Below are positions 34,880-42,303 of a DNA stretch of 64,000 bases, one piece after another (position 1 is the stretch's first letter; each line of letters begins with the position of its first letter). Both the position numbers and the translations under genes were made by a program. A model generated the notes under the pieces. It saw nothing but the letters and a program-made list of their open reading frames with translations, did not search any database and was not told the DNA's origin. Origin of the DNA: an uncultured Paracoccaceae bacterium (lineage in GTDB: Bacteria; Pseudomonadota; Alphaproteobacteria; Rhodobacterales; Rhodobacteraceae); assembly GCA_937872465.1 (NCBI GenBank), contig CALMSR010000024.1:1-64000 (forward strand), given 5' to 3'.

Positions 34880-35410
34880 GGTTCTGTCTCCTTCTTGGCT
34901 GGAGGCCACTCGGGGTTCACCGCGAGAACTCCAGGGCCACCCCTGAACTTTCGGGAACAGCACGTCGTTCTCGAGTCGGATGTGCTCGGTCAGATCGTCG
35001 ACGAATTCCGCCAGGCCGGCATAGAGCGTAGCCCAGCTGGTGCATGCGCCCTCTGGCGGGGTCATGCCTTGAGTGAGCCGCCGGATCTGATCGACCTCAC
35101 GTTCGTGACCGTCGTGATCGACACGTATCACCGCGATCGGATGCTCGATGCCGGAACCGCCGCCTTTGCGGATCGCCGGAAAGAGAATCAGCTCTTCCTT
35201 CTTCATGTGGACCTCCATCTTGCCGACCATTCCGGCAAGGAGGCCGGAAAGCCCCTTCGGAACGCCATCGTCGTCGCAATGGAGATCTTCGACCATTTCG
35301 GCCAACTTGACCAAGCGAGGCAGTTGCTCGCGGTGACGGGCGTGATAGCGCGTCTCGATGTAGCGGGTCAGTTCGGTGACGTCGTAAATGGGGGCCGCTT
35401 CGGCCATCAT
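34880..35410 (-). CDS. RIC/YtfE-type hemerythrin-domain di-iron protein (no stop before HTHP)
   Basis: About 165 recognisable residues of an iron-sulfur cluster repair protein lacking the N-terminal ScdA domain. Hemerythrin ligands are visible in RYHARHREQLPRL, KMEVHMKKEELILFPAI, HPIAVIRVDHDGHEREV and DLTEHIRLENDVLFPK. It helps restore clusters damaged by NO or peroxide. After VLFPK, where such proteins usually end, the frame stays open for another 20 codons straight into the HTHP start. The given end is therefore the last codon before that start, and the true protein may be a 279-residue fusion. GAGGAGAG precedes the ATG at 35410. Confidence 0.82.
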
Positions 35411-35422
35411 GCTCTCCTCGCT

Positions 35423-35893
35423 TCAGCACAGGTTGGGAACGGCGTCTGGGCCGGCTCTCGCCTCCTCGACGGCGATGCTCAGCGAGCGGGCGATGCGCTC
35501 GGCTCGTTCAATCACGTGCGCGGCGCCGGCGGGCGTGCAGGTTTCCCGGGCCGTCTCGCGGAACAGACCGAGCCACCGTTCGAAATGCGCCCCTCCGACG
35601 GGCAGCCGCGCGTGAGCCGGCACCGGCCGACCATGATAGCGCCCCGTCATCAGCGCGACGGAGGACCAGAAAGCCACCATGCGGTCGAGGTGCGGCGCCC
35701 AGTCGGAGATCCGCGCCTCAAAGATCGGGCCGAGGACCGCGTCCCGGCGTACCTTGTCGTAGAAACGCTCTACGAGTGAGCGCAGAACCCGCTCGTTGAG
35801 ACCTGTCTCGGCCATGATGGCCGAGGTCATCTCGGGCCTCGCCGAGGCGATTTGTGGCTTGGCGCTGCGCGGCGTCATCGATTGCTCCGGCAT
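35423..35893 (-). CDS. Group III truncated hemoglobin
   Basis: A 156-residue protein with a group III truncated globin from about residue 30: LVERFYDKVRRDAVLGPIF, WAPHLDRMVAFWSSVALMTG, YHGRPVPAHARLPVGGAHFE and RWLGLFRETARE. The short His pair (PAHARLP, GGAHFERW) includes the proximal region. These proteins detoxify NO or serve in microaerobic respiration. The start at 35893 lies 35 bases from the NsrR box, which strongly suggests NsrR repression. It is the first gene of the leftward operon: hemoglobin, RIC, HTHP, AhpD-like, DUF488, nitronate monooxygenase. Confidence 0.88.
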   Translation of the reverse strand: MPEQSMTPRSAKPQIASARPEMTSAIMAETGLNERVLRSLVERFYDKVRRDAVLGPIFEARISDWAPHLDRMVAFWSSVALMTGRYHGRPVPAHARLPVGGAHFERWLGLFRETARETCTPAGAAHVIERAERIARSLSIAVEEARAGPDAVPNLC

Positions 35894-35927
35894 TTCGCTC
35901 TTGCAAAACAGCCTATGTCTGCTAATC

Positions 35928-35942
35928 GGTATTGTAAATACC
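35928..35942. promoter_or_regulatory. Perfect palindromic NsrR-type operator
   Basis: GGTATT-GTA-AATACC is a perfect 6-3-6 inverted repeat in an AT-rich island of otherwise GC-rich DNA, placed between the divergent hemoglobin (start 35893) and nsrR (start 35967) genes. It resembles the ATTT-rich inverted repeats bound by NsrR in alphaproteobacteria. One site can serve both promoters. Confidence 0.75.
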
Positions 35943-35966
35943 TATTCAGAGCGAAGCCCGGCGACC

Positions 35967-36383
35967 ATGCGCCTCACTTCCTTCACCGACTACGGCCTGC
36001 GCATGCTGATGCGCATGGCGAGCGAGCCAGAGCGCGCCTACTCCTCGGCCGAACTGGCCGAGGAGTTTGCCCTGTCGCGCAATCACCTCGCGAAGATCAT
36101 GCAGCGGCTCTCACGCGGCGGACTGATCGAGACGCGACGCGGTGGCGGCGGCGGCGCCGTGCTCGCAAAGCCGGCGCGCGAGATCCGCCTCGGCGCGATC
36201 GTGCGGCTACTGGAGGAGGGTCAGCCGCTTGTCGAATGCTTCGCGGCCGACGGGGGCGACTGCTCCATAGATGGAAAGTGCCGCCTGAAAGTCCGCCTCC
36301 GCTCCGCTGAAGCAGCATTCATGACCGACCTGGACCGCTCGACGCTTGCCGACATTGCCCTGCAACCCGCCCGCGCGGCCTGA
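35967..36383 (+). CDS. nsrR: Rrf2-family NO-sensing repressor NsrR
   Basis: A 138-residue Rrf2 regulator. The winged helix reads MRLTSFTDYGLRMLMRMASE, SSAELAEEFALSRNHLAKIM and GLIETRRGGGGGAVLAKPA. Three cysteines at 91, 99 and 105 (VECF, GDCS, GKCR) are placed as in NsrR and hold a NO-sensitive iron-sulfur cluster. The ATG at 35967 is chosen by family alignment; the palindrome lies 25-39 bases upstream. It is followed after 22 bases by the cytochrome cbb3 oxidase genes, so it probably controls them, itself and the divergent hemoglobin operon. Assignment as NsrR and not IscR is by the cysteine spacing and the neighbours. Confidence 0.9.
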   Translation: MRLTSFTDYGLRMLMRMASEPERAYSSAELAEEFALSRNHLAKIMQRLSRGGLIETRRGGGGGAVLAKPAREIRLGAIVRLLEEGQPLVECFAADGGDCSIDGKCRLKVRLRSAEAAFMTDLDRSTLADIALQPARAA

Positions 36384-36405
36384 ACCTGCAAGGCTGGAGA
36401 GAGAC

Positions 36406-38040
36406 ATGATTGCAAACCTCACGCTCAAAGAAAGACGCATAGGGCTCGGCCTGTCGGGCGTGCTGGCTGTGCTCGGGCTCGCCATGGCGGCGGCGGCGAG
36501 GACGGGGCCGATGGCCGTTCATGGCGGCATGGCCCTGATCCTGGGTCTGGTGCTGATCTTCGCCATCGGCGGGGCGCTCTACGATCACCCCGACCAAGGC
36601 GAGGGTCGCCTGAGCCGCTACTACGACGCGCCGACGCGGTTCGGCATCGTCATGACGCTGATCTGGGCCGTGATCGGGATGGGCGTGGGCGTGTGGCTCG
36701 CCGCGCTGATGTACTGGCCCGAGGCGACGCCACGTTGGCCGGCGACGAGCTTCGGCCGCCTGCGGCCTGTGCACACGTCAGGGGTTATCTTCGGCTTTGG
36801 TGGCAACGCACTAATCGCGACCTCGTTCTGGGTGCTGCAGCGTACCTCGCGCGCCCGGCTGGCAGATGCTGTCAGCCCGTGGTTCGTGCTGATCGGCTAC
36901 AACCTCTTCTGCCTCTGGGCCGTGAGCGGCTACCTCATGGGCGCGACCCAGTCCAAGGAATATGCCGAGCCTGAATGGTACGCAGACGTTTGGCTGACGA
37001 TCGTCTGGGTGACGTATTTCGTGCTCTACATCCGAACGCTCGCGCGCCGGGCCGAGCCACACATCTACGTCGCCAACTGGTACTACATGGCCTTCATCCT
37101 GGTCGTGGCGATGCTGCACATCGTCAACAACCTGGCCCTGCCGGTCAGCTGGACGGTCGCGGAGAGCTTCCCCGTCTGGGCCGGCGTGCAGGACGCGATG
37201 ATCCAGTGGTGGTACGGGCACAACGCGGTCGCCTTCTTCCTGACGGCCGGGTTCCTGGGGATGCTCTACTACTTCCTACCGGTGCGCGCGCAACGGCCGA
37301 TTTGGTCCTACCGGCTGTCGATCCTGAGCTTCTGGGGCATCGTGTTCTTCTACATGTGGGCGGGTTCGCACCACCTGCACTACACAGCGTTGCCCTACTG
37401 GGTGCAGACGCTGGGCATGACGTTCTCCGTCATGCTGCTGGTGCCCTCATGGGCTTCGGCGGGCAATGCCATCGCCACGCTCAACGGCGCCTGGCACAAG
37501 GTGCGCGACGATGCGACGCTGCGTTTCATGTTCGTGGCCGCGGTGTTCTACGGGCTCTCGACATTTGAAGGGTCCTTTCTCGCCATCCGGCCGGTCAACT
37601 CGCTGTCGCACTACACCGACTGGACGGTGGGCCACGTCCATTCCGGCACGCTTGGATGGGTTGCGATGATCGTCTTCGGCGCGATCTACTCGCTTGTGCC
37701 GAAGTTCTCCGGGCGCGAAGACATGGCCTGGCCCGCCGCGGTGGAGTGGCATTTCTGGCTCGCCGTCGCGGGCACCCTGGTCTATGTCGTCGCGCTCTAG
37801 AACGCGGGCATCACGCAGGGCCTGATGTGGCGGGCCTACGACGAGAACGGCGCGCTCAGCTACAGCTTCATCGAATCCGTCGAGGCGATGCTGCCCTACT
37901 ACGCCGCGCGCACCCTTGGCGGCGCGCTGTTCCTGGCCGGCGCGGTGCTCTGCGCGCTCAACTGCCGTGCCACCATGCGAACCGTGGGCGACCGGGTCGA
38001 TGAGTCCGACCGTCCGCTCGTGGCACAGCCGGCGGAGTGA
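36406..38040 (+). pseudogene. ccoN: Cytochrome cbb3 oxidase subunit I, with an in-frame amber codon
   Basis: CcoN is the catalytic heme-copper subunit of cbb3 oxidase. Heme and copper ligands are present: RLRPVHTSGVIFGFGGNA, WWYGHNAVAFFLTAGFLGML, GSHHLHYTALPYW and NSLSHYTDWTVGHVHSG, and the proton-channel Glu in STFEGSF. At codon 465 (37798-37800) a TAG stands where relatives have Trp (VVAL-stop-NAGITQGLMWRA). The same frame then continues for 80 codons through the last helix to a normal TGA at 38038-38040. Only this one base change separates it from an intact 544-residue gene. The truncated product would lose the last membrane helix. Sequencing error, readthrough, or a real nonsense mutation are all possible. 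Confidence 0.88.
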
Positions 38041-38044
38041 TGCC

Positions 38045-38773
38045 ATGCTGAAGCTGCACTACAACCTCGAGAAGATCTCCATGGGCCTCGTCGGCGCGAT
38101 CATTGCCGTGGCCTCGGTGGGCGGGATCGTGGAGATTGCGCCCCTCTTCACCATCGAGCAGACGGTCGAGATCCCCGACGACCTGCGCCCGCACACACCG
38201 CTGGAGCTTGCCGGACGAGAGATCTACATCCGCGAGGGCTGCTATGCCTGCCACAGCCAGATGGTGCGCAGCCTCGCCGACGAGATCGACCGCTACGGCC
38301 CATATTCGCTGGCCGCGGAAAGTGCGTGGGACCGCCCTATGCTCTGGGGGTCCAAGCGCACCGGGCCGGACCTCGCTCGCGTGGGGGAGAAATACTCGGA
38401 CGACTGGCACGTCGCGCATCTGATCGACCCACGCAGCGTGATCCCGGTGTCGATCATGCCCGCCTATCCATGGCTGATCAGACCGCTCGACACCGATCTG
38501 ATCGAAAGCAATCTCGCGACGCTGGCCCGGCTCGGCGTACCCTACGGCGAGGCGATGATCGAAAACGCCATGGCCGACGCCCTTGCGCAGACCCGGCCCG
38601 ATGGAGACGGCGTCGGCGAGTTGCAGGACCGCTACGGCGAAGACGTCGCCGTGCGCGCCTTCGACGGTGACCCGTCGCGCCTGACCGAGATGGATGCGCT
38701 CGTCGCCTATCTGCAATCGCTCGGCACGGTGACCGATGCCGCCGACGGCCTGCTCGCGGAGGACGCGCGATGA
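38045..38773 (+). CDS. ccoO: Cytochrome cbb3 oxidase subunit II (mono-heme cytochrome c)
   Basis: A 242-residue membrane-anchored cytochrome c. One N-terminal helix (LVGAIIAVASVGGIVEI) precedes a CxxCH heme site in EGCYACHSQMVR. GSKRTGPDLARVG and SIMPAYPWL with the axial Met follow, as in CcoO. It carries electrons from CcoP to CcoN. The start is 4 bases after the ccoN frame end, and its stop overlaps the ccoQ start (ATGA). No damage is seen. Confidence 0.95.
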   Translation: MLKLHYNLEKISMGLVGAIIAVASVGGIVEIAPLFTIEQTVEIPDDLRPHTPLELAGREIYIREGCYACHSQMVRSLADEIDRYGPYSLAAESAWDRPMLWGSKRTGPDLARVGEKYSDDWHVAHLIDPRSVIPVSIMPAYPWLIRPLDTDLIESNLATLARLGVPYGEAMIENAMADALAQTRPDGDGVGELQDRYGEDVAVRAFDGDPSRLTEMDALVAYLQSLGTVTDAADGLLAEDAR

Positions 38774-38937
38774 GCCACGAGACGCTGGTGCTGATCGCTA
38801 AGATCTTCGGGCCGATCTGGATGGGCGGCTTTCTTCTCATCGTGATGTTCCGGGCCTACAGCCCCAGGCGCCGGGCCGAGCAGGAGAGGATCGCGCGGTC
38901 GATCCTAATCTCCGATGGCGCGGAGGAGCAGCGATGA
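38770..38937 (+). CDS. ccoQ: Cytochrome cbb3 oxidase small subunit CcoQ
   Basis: A 55-residue single-helix protein: MSHETLVLIAKIFGPIWMGG, then a membrane segment ending FRAYSPRRRAEQE. This is the size, position and shape of CcoQ, which stabilises the oxidase. Its start overlaps the ccoO stop and its stop overlaps the ccoP start, each by four bases, indicating coupled translation. Confidence 0.88.
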   Translation: MSHETLVLIAKIFGPIWMGGFLLIVMFRAYSPRRRAEQERIARSILISDGAEEQR

Positions 38938-39842
38938 CGACCGATCCGAAGGCTCTGCCCGAAGCCGATCCGCATACCGGTAACCGCGAGATTGATCCGA
39001 TCACCGGCTACGACTCGACCGGCCACGAATGGGGCGGGATACGGGAGCTCAACACGCCCTTCCCGAAGGTGGCGCTGATCGCACTGGTGATCACCGTGAT
39101 CTACTCGATCATTGCCTGGGTGCTGCTGCCCGCCTGGCCGCTCGGGCGCGACTACACGCGCGGGCTTCTCGGGCTCGACCAGAACGAGATGGCGGTCGAG
39201 CGCCTCCACCGCGTCGAGACCCGCCGCGAGGCGTGGCTTGCTGCATTCGACGATCCGAACTTCGACTCCACCACGGCGGACGTGACCCTGTTGGCGCGCA
39301 CTCACGCCGCTGCGGACCGGATCTACCAGGACAACTGCGCCGCCTGCCATGGGGCGGAAGGACACGGCGGCCCCGGCTTCCCCGTGTTGACGGACGATTA
39401 CTGGCTATGGGGCGGGGATCCCGGAACGATTGCAGAGACGCTCCGGGTCGGCATCAACACGGCCCATCCCGAAGCGCGCTATGCCCAGATGCCGGCCTTC
39501 GACTGGATGGACCGGCCAGATCGCCTCGCGCTGGCCGAGTACGTCGCGTCGCTTCCGTCCGGTGCCGCCAACCACGACAGCGCGGCCGCCATCCTCTTTG
39601 AGGAGAACTGCGTCGCGTGTCATGGCGAACGGGGGCGGGGCGGGTTAATGAACGGTGCGCCCTCCCTGACCGACGACGCGGTGATCTACGGACAAGACCC
39701 AGACAGCGTTGTTGAGACGCTCCGGAACGGACGCCAGGGCCTCATGCCTTACTGGTCAAATCGCCTGAGCGGCGCCGAGATCAACCTTCTGGCCGTCTAT
39801 GTCTCGAATCTTGGGAATGCGACCGAGGGAGGCGACCCCTGA
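38934..39842 (+). CDS. ccoP: Cytochrome cbb3 oxidase subunit III (di-heme cytochrome c)
   Basis: A 302-residue di-heme protein. The N-terminus HEWGGIRELNTPFPK is the CcoP signature, followed by one membrane helix (ALIALVITVIYSIIAWVLL). The two heme sites are DNCAACHGAEGHGG and ENCVACHGERGRGG. MPAFDWM and LMPYWSNRLS supply axial Met residues. It accepts electrons from soluble cytochrome and passes them to CcoO. Its stop overlaps a possible small CDS that begins CTG at 39839. Confidence 0.95.
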   Translation: MTTDPKALPEADPHTGNREIDPITGYDSTGHEWGGIRELNTPFPKVALIALVITVIYSIIAWVLLPAWPLGRDYTRGLLGLDQNEMAVERLHRVETRREAWLAAFDDPNFDSTTADVTLLARTHAAADRIYQDNCAACHGAEGHGGPGFPVLTDDYWLWGGDPGTIAETLRVGINTAHPEARYAQMPAFDWMDRPDRLALAEYVASLPSGAANHDSAAAILFEENCVACHGERGRGGLMNGAPSLTDDAVIYGQDPDSVVETLRNGRQGLMPYWSNRLSGAEINLLAVYVSNLGNATEGGDP

Positions 39843-40000
39843 ACGCCACTTCTCAGAAGCGGCTTGCCGTGTTTGCCGCCGTTTTGACCGGAACGGTCGT
39901 CGCCGCCGCCAACGCGCATCTGCTGGTGGTCGCCTTCCGCTCACAGCCGTCCTGCGTCGTCGACAATGGTGCTGCCGCGCCTGCAGAACGCGCCTGCTAG
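39839..40000 (+). CDS. Possible small membrane protein with a CTG start
   Basis: A 53-codon frame overlapping the ccoP stop (CTGA). It reads NATSQKRLAVFAAVLTGTVV then AAANAHLLVVAFRSQPSC, one helix and a Cys, and ends AERAC. There is no ATG, GTG or TTG near the start, but CTG sits exactly at the coupled position, and GGAGG in the ccoP tail lies 8 bases before it. It fills the gap before the next gene. I do not recognise it, and it may be decayed from an ATG start. Confidence 0.45.
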   Translation: MNATSQKRLAVFAAVLTGTVVAAANAHLLVVAFRSQPSCVVDNGAAAPAERAC

Positions 40001-40011
40001 GAGGCCCGCCA

Positions 40012-40809
40012 ATGCTTGAACCGCTTCCGACCCTTCGTCCGCCGCAGCGTCCCGCATCCACCTTGGCACGGGGCCTGCCGGCAAGCGCGGCCCTCGACTG
40101 GCTGGCTGCCGGATGGCGCGATCTGCGCGCGGCACCGGGGCCGGGCCTAGCCTACGGTGCCCTCCTCCTCGTGATCTCCTACAGCGTGCTGGGTGCGCTC
40201 TGGGGCGCTGGGCTGCTCTACCTGGCACTGCCCGCAGTCTCGGGATTCTTGATCGTGGGGCCTTTTCTGGCCATCGGTCTCTACGAACAGAGCCGCCTGC
40301 AGGAAGAGGGCGACCGCGCCACGTTCTTGCAGATGCTGCTGACGCGCCCGGCGGCCGGCACGCAGCTGGCCTATGCGGGCCTTCTGCTGGGCCTTCTGGT
40401 CCTCTTCTGGCTGCGCGCGGCGGATCTGCTCTATGCGCTGTTCTTCGGACTTGCGCCTCTTCCGCTCGCTGGCGACGCGCTCGCCAATGTTCTGACGACG
40501 GCCCCTGGCTGGGCGCTCCTCGTCGTCGGTAGCGCGGTGGGTGGGCTCTTCGCTGCCTTCGCCTTCGCGCTCAGCTTGTTCTCGGTCCCGATGCTGATGA
40601 TCGAGCGCCGGGACGCTCTTACGGCCATGGGGTTGAGCCTGGCGATGACCCTCCGCAACCTGCAGCCCTGCGTCGCCTGGGGCGCGATCATTACCGCCGG
40701 GATGGCGCTTTCGGCCGCCAGCGGGCTGCTGGCTCTCGTCGTCGTCTTCCCGGTGCTCGGCCATGGAACATGGCACGCCTGGCGCGCGATCGGAGCAGAC
40801 ACGGAATGA
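40012..40809 (+). CDS. DUF2189-family membrane protein
   Basis: A 265-residue protein with about six hydrophobic segments and the DUF2189 pattern: LDWLAAGWRDLRAAPGPGLA near the start, LPAVSGFLIVGPFLAIGLYE, and ALFSVPMLMIERRDALTAM-like sequence (here FSVPMLMIERRDALTAM). DUF2189 genes are frequently found with cbb3 oxidase genes in alphaproteobacteria, but their role is not known. The ATG at 40012 has TAGGAGG 9 bases upstream. Its stop overlaps the ccoS start. Confidence 0.88.
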   Translation: MLEPLPTLRPPQRPASTLARGLPASAALDWLAAGWRDLRAAPGPGLAYGALLLVISYSVLGALWGAGLLYLALPAVSGFLIVGPFLAIGLYEQSRLQEEGDRATFLQMLLTRPAAGTQLAYAGLLLGLLVLFWLRAADLLYALFFGLAPLPLAGDALANVLTTAPGWALLVVGSAVGGLFAAFAFALSLFSVPMLMIERRDALTAMGLSLAMTLRNLQPCVAWGAIITAGMALSAASGLLALVVVFPVLGHGTWHAWRAIGADTE

Positions 40810-41009
40810 CAGCGTTGCTCGTGCTCATTCCTGTTTCGATCGGCATGGGGGCGATCGGCCTCTGTGCCTTCTTCTGGGCCTTGGACCGGGGCCAGTTCGA
40901 GGATCCGGAAGGCAACGCCTGGCGGGTGATCGAGACATCCGAAAAGAAAGGAAAGCCGGATGACCAACTGGCTACCCACACTGAAGATCAGGACGCAGGT
41001 AGGCTATGA
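40806..41009 (+). CDS. ccoS: cbb3 oxidase maturation protein CcoS
   Basis: A 67-residue protein: MTALLVLIPVSIGMGAIGLC then FFWALDRGQFEDPEGNAWRVI. One helix followed by FxWxxxxGQFdDxxgxaxRi is the CcoS hallmark. CcoS is needed to insert heme and copper into CcoN. It starts inside the end of the DUF2189 gene (ATGA) and its last 50 bases overlap the HTHP gene in another frame, so its C-terminus (after WRVIETSE) is longer than usual. CcoG, CcoH and the copper ATPase CcoI, normally its neighbours, are absent from the window. Confidence 0.88.
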   Translation: MTALLVLIPVSIGMGAIGLCAFFWALDRGQFEDPEGNAWRVIETSEKKGKPDDQLATHTEDQDAGRL

Positions 41010-41199
41010 CCTCTCAGTCAAGATGGCACGCGTCGCCGTAAAGATGACGCAGCCCGATGCCGAGGTGCGGGCGAAGTTGCGCTCCGTCTGTTCCAAGGAC
41101 GTAGCTGCCCTGATCGCATCGAGCCAGGTCGTCGCCACATATTTCGCATGCCTGACGGAAGCCAACGACTATTGGAGGGCGCCGGATGTCAACGATTGA
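40960..41199 (+). CDS. Hexameric tyrosine-coordinated heme protein (HTHP), no signal peptide
   Basis: A 79-residue single-domain HTHP: WLPTLKIRTQVGYDLSVKMA, VKMTQPDAEVRAKLRSVC, and VVATYFACLTEANDYWR with the conserved ANDYWR end. Unlike the copy at 34571 it has no signal peptide and extra cysteines (SVCSK, FACLT). It starts inside ccoS with GAAAGGAAAG upstream and overlaps the DUF6522 gene by 14 bases. A heme protein directly behind an oxidase maturation gene suggests a role in heme handling or peroxide removal around the oxidase. Confidence 0.88.
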   Translation: MTNWLPTLKIRTQVGYDLSVKMARVAVKMTQPDAEVRAKLRSVCSKDVAALIASSQVVATYFACLTEANDYWRAPDVND

Positions 41200-41485
41200 G
41201 CGGAACGGAAGTGATTTCGTCGTGTCTGCCGGCCTGCTTGCCAGTGCGTTCGGTCTGAGCGAAGAGGCAGTTCGACAGGGCATGCGGGCGAACAGGATCA
41301 CGTCGCAGTCGGAGACCGGCGTGGGTGAAGACGAGGGCCGCTGGAGGCTGACCTTCTTTTTTCAGGACCGTGCCGTCCGGTTCATTGTCGATGAGCATGG
41401 CCAAGTGCTGAAACGTGTCGGCTTCCCGATCCGCCAAAGAACGGCGCAAGAAACGCGGGCGAAGCCCAAGCTCAGAAGAGAATGA
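41186..41485 (+). CDS. DUF6522-like protein
   Basis: A 99-residue protein resembling the DUF6522 family: a short helical start (VSAGLLASAFGLSEEAVRQG) and a beta-rich core GRWRLTFFFQDRAVRFIVDE ending in a basic tail. No signal or membrane part. It overlaps the HTHP stop by 14 bases, so it belongs to the same operon. Function unknown. Confidence 0.7.
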   Translation: MSTIERNGSDFVVSAGLLASAFGLSEEAVRQGMRANRITSQSETGVGEDEGRWRLTFFFQDRAVRFIVDEHGQVLKRVGFPIRQRTAQETRAKPKLRRE

Positions 41486-41486
41486 C

Positions 41487-41696
41487 ATGCGCGCCGATGT
41501 CGCGCCTTTCGAGGTGAGACCCACACGTTCCGGCTTTACGACGCTGGAGGGCCGCATGCGCGCCGCAGTGCCGCACTTCCTTACCGAGCTTGATCGTTCG
41601 ATCTCGCCGACATCCGCCGCGGCGCCTCGCGATAAGGAGGCTGGAAAAAACCGCGGTTCGATTCTTGTGAAGGAGAAACCAGATGTCGATTGCTGA
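41487..41696 (+). CDS. Small hypothetical protein
   Basis: A 69-codon frame beginning ATG one base after the previous stop: MRADVAPFEVRPTRSGFTTL, then HFLTELDRSISPTSA. It is basic and has no membrane part. AAGAGAAT is a weak ribosome site. Its end overlaps the next small gene by 14 bases. I do not recognise it, and tight packing is the main support. Confidence 0.45.
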   Translation: MRADVAPFEVRPTRSGFTTLEGRMRAAVPHFLTELDRSISPTSAAAPRDKEAGKNRGSILVKEKPDVDC

Positions 41697-41838
41697 GCTA
41701 ATACTGTGGCCGGGAACGAAGGTCTGCCAGTTCTTGGGGGTTGACCCTGAGAGTGATGCGGGACTGATCCGATCAATGTTCAACATGATCGTGTATTTGT
41801 CCGTCATACTAGGGTTCATGTGGGCTATCATGGGATGA
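41683..41838 (+). CDS. Small single-helix membrane protein at the end of the cbb3 cluster
   Basis: A 51-residue protein: MSIAELILWPGTKVCQFLGV, then a C-terminal helix MIVYLSVILGFMWAIMG. GAAGGAG lies 8 bases before the ATG, a stronger site than that of the preceding gene. Size and shape resemble small oxidase-associated subunits. It closes the operon that starts at nsrR. No family assigned. Confidence 0.55.
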   Translation: MSIAELILWPGTKVCQFLGVDPESDAGLIRSMFNMIVYLSVILGFMWAIMG

Positions 41839-42303
41839 AGATCCTACGCGCGCAGGGCAGCCTAGCGCGGCCCCCGCCGTGCGAGTGGGTCCAGTGAGGG
41901 CACGCCGACGTGGCAGATGACCATGCCACAAACGGAACCGGAGCCGACAAGCCATCCCGCTTCGCTGCCAACGGCCGAGCGCGGCGCTTGTCAATGCTCT
42001 CGGCTGGCCTCGTCGACTGATCGGGTCGGGTTTGACATGGAACATTCTCCGCGGTAGCAGGACGGCATCATGTCAATGATCGTACGCCCTAGGTTTCAGC
42101 TTGCGGGAGCACGCCTCCTGAACCGCTCGCATCCCCGAGCGGGGTAGGCGTCCGCGCCGATCCCGTCGCTCGGGGCTTCGGTTCCACACGGGTTCCCGGC
42201 GGTAATTTTGCTCTTCTCGACGGTCTAACAGTCGGGCTCTGTTCACGGGTTCCCTGGCAGGGGCTGCCTCCCGGCGGCCAGCATCACGATCAGGAGGCAG
42301 AAA
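41839..42303. other. Intergenic region before a Rnk gene
   Basis: No gene seen in 465 bases. The left part (41850-42060) is GC-rich with no clear terminator. Leader copy 3 lies at 42113-42176. A promoter for the Rnk-TauE pair is expected upstream of it; TTGACA-like TTTGACATGG at about 42030 is a possible -35 but no matching -10 is obvious. Confidence 0.4.
42113..42176 (+). ncRNA. Conserved multi-hairpin leader, copy 3
   Basis: Carries TCCTGAA, hairpin 1 (CCGCTCG 42123-42129 with CGAGCGG 42136-42142, loop CATCCC), hairpin 2 (GGCG 42147-42150 with CGCC 42155-42158, loop TCCG) and hairpin 3 (CCCG 42162-42165 with CGGG 42171-42174). It lacks hairpin 0 of copies 2 and 4. It precedes the Rnk gene at 42304 by about 128 bases, a longer distance than in copies 2 and 4 but like copy 1. 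Confidence 0.6.

Noticed and set aside
35423..35893. Bacteriohemoglobin in place of truncated hemoglobin
   Set aside because: Length, the WAPHLDRM and GGAHFERW motifs, and lack of a full globin fold length fit group III truncated hemoglobins.
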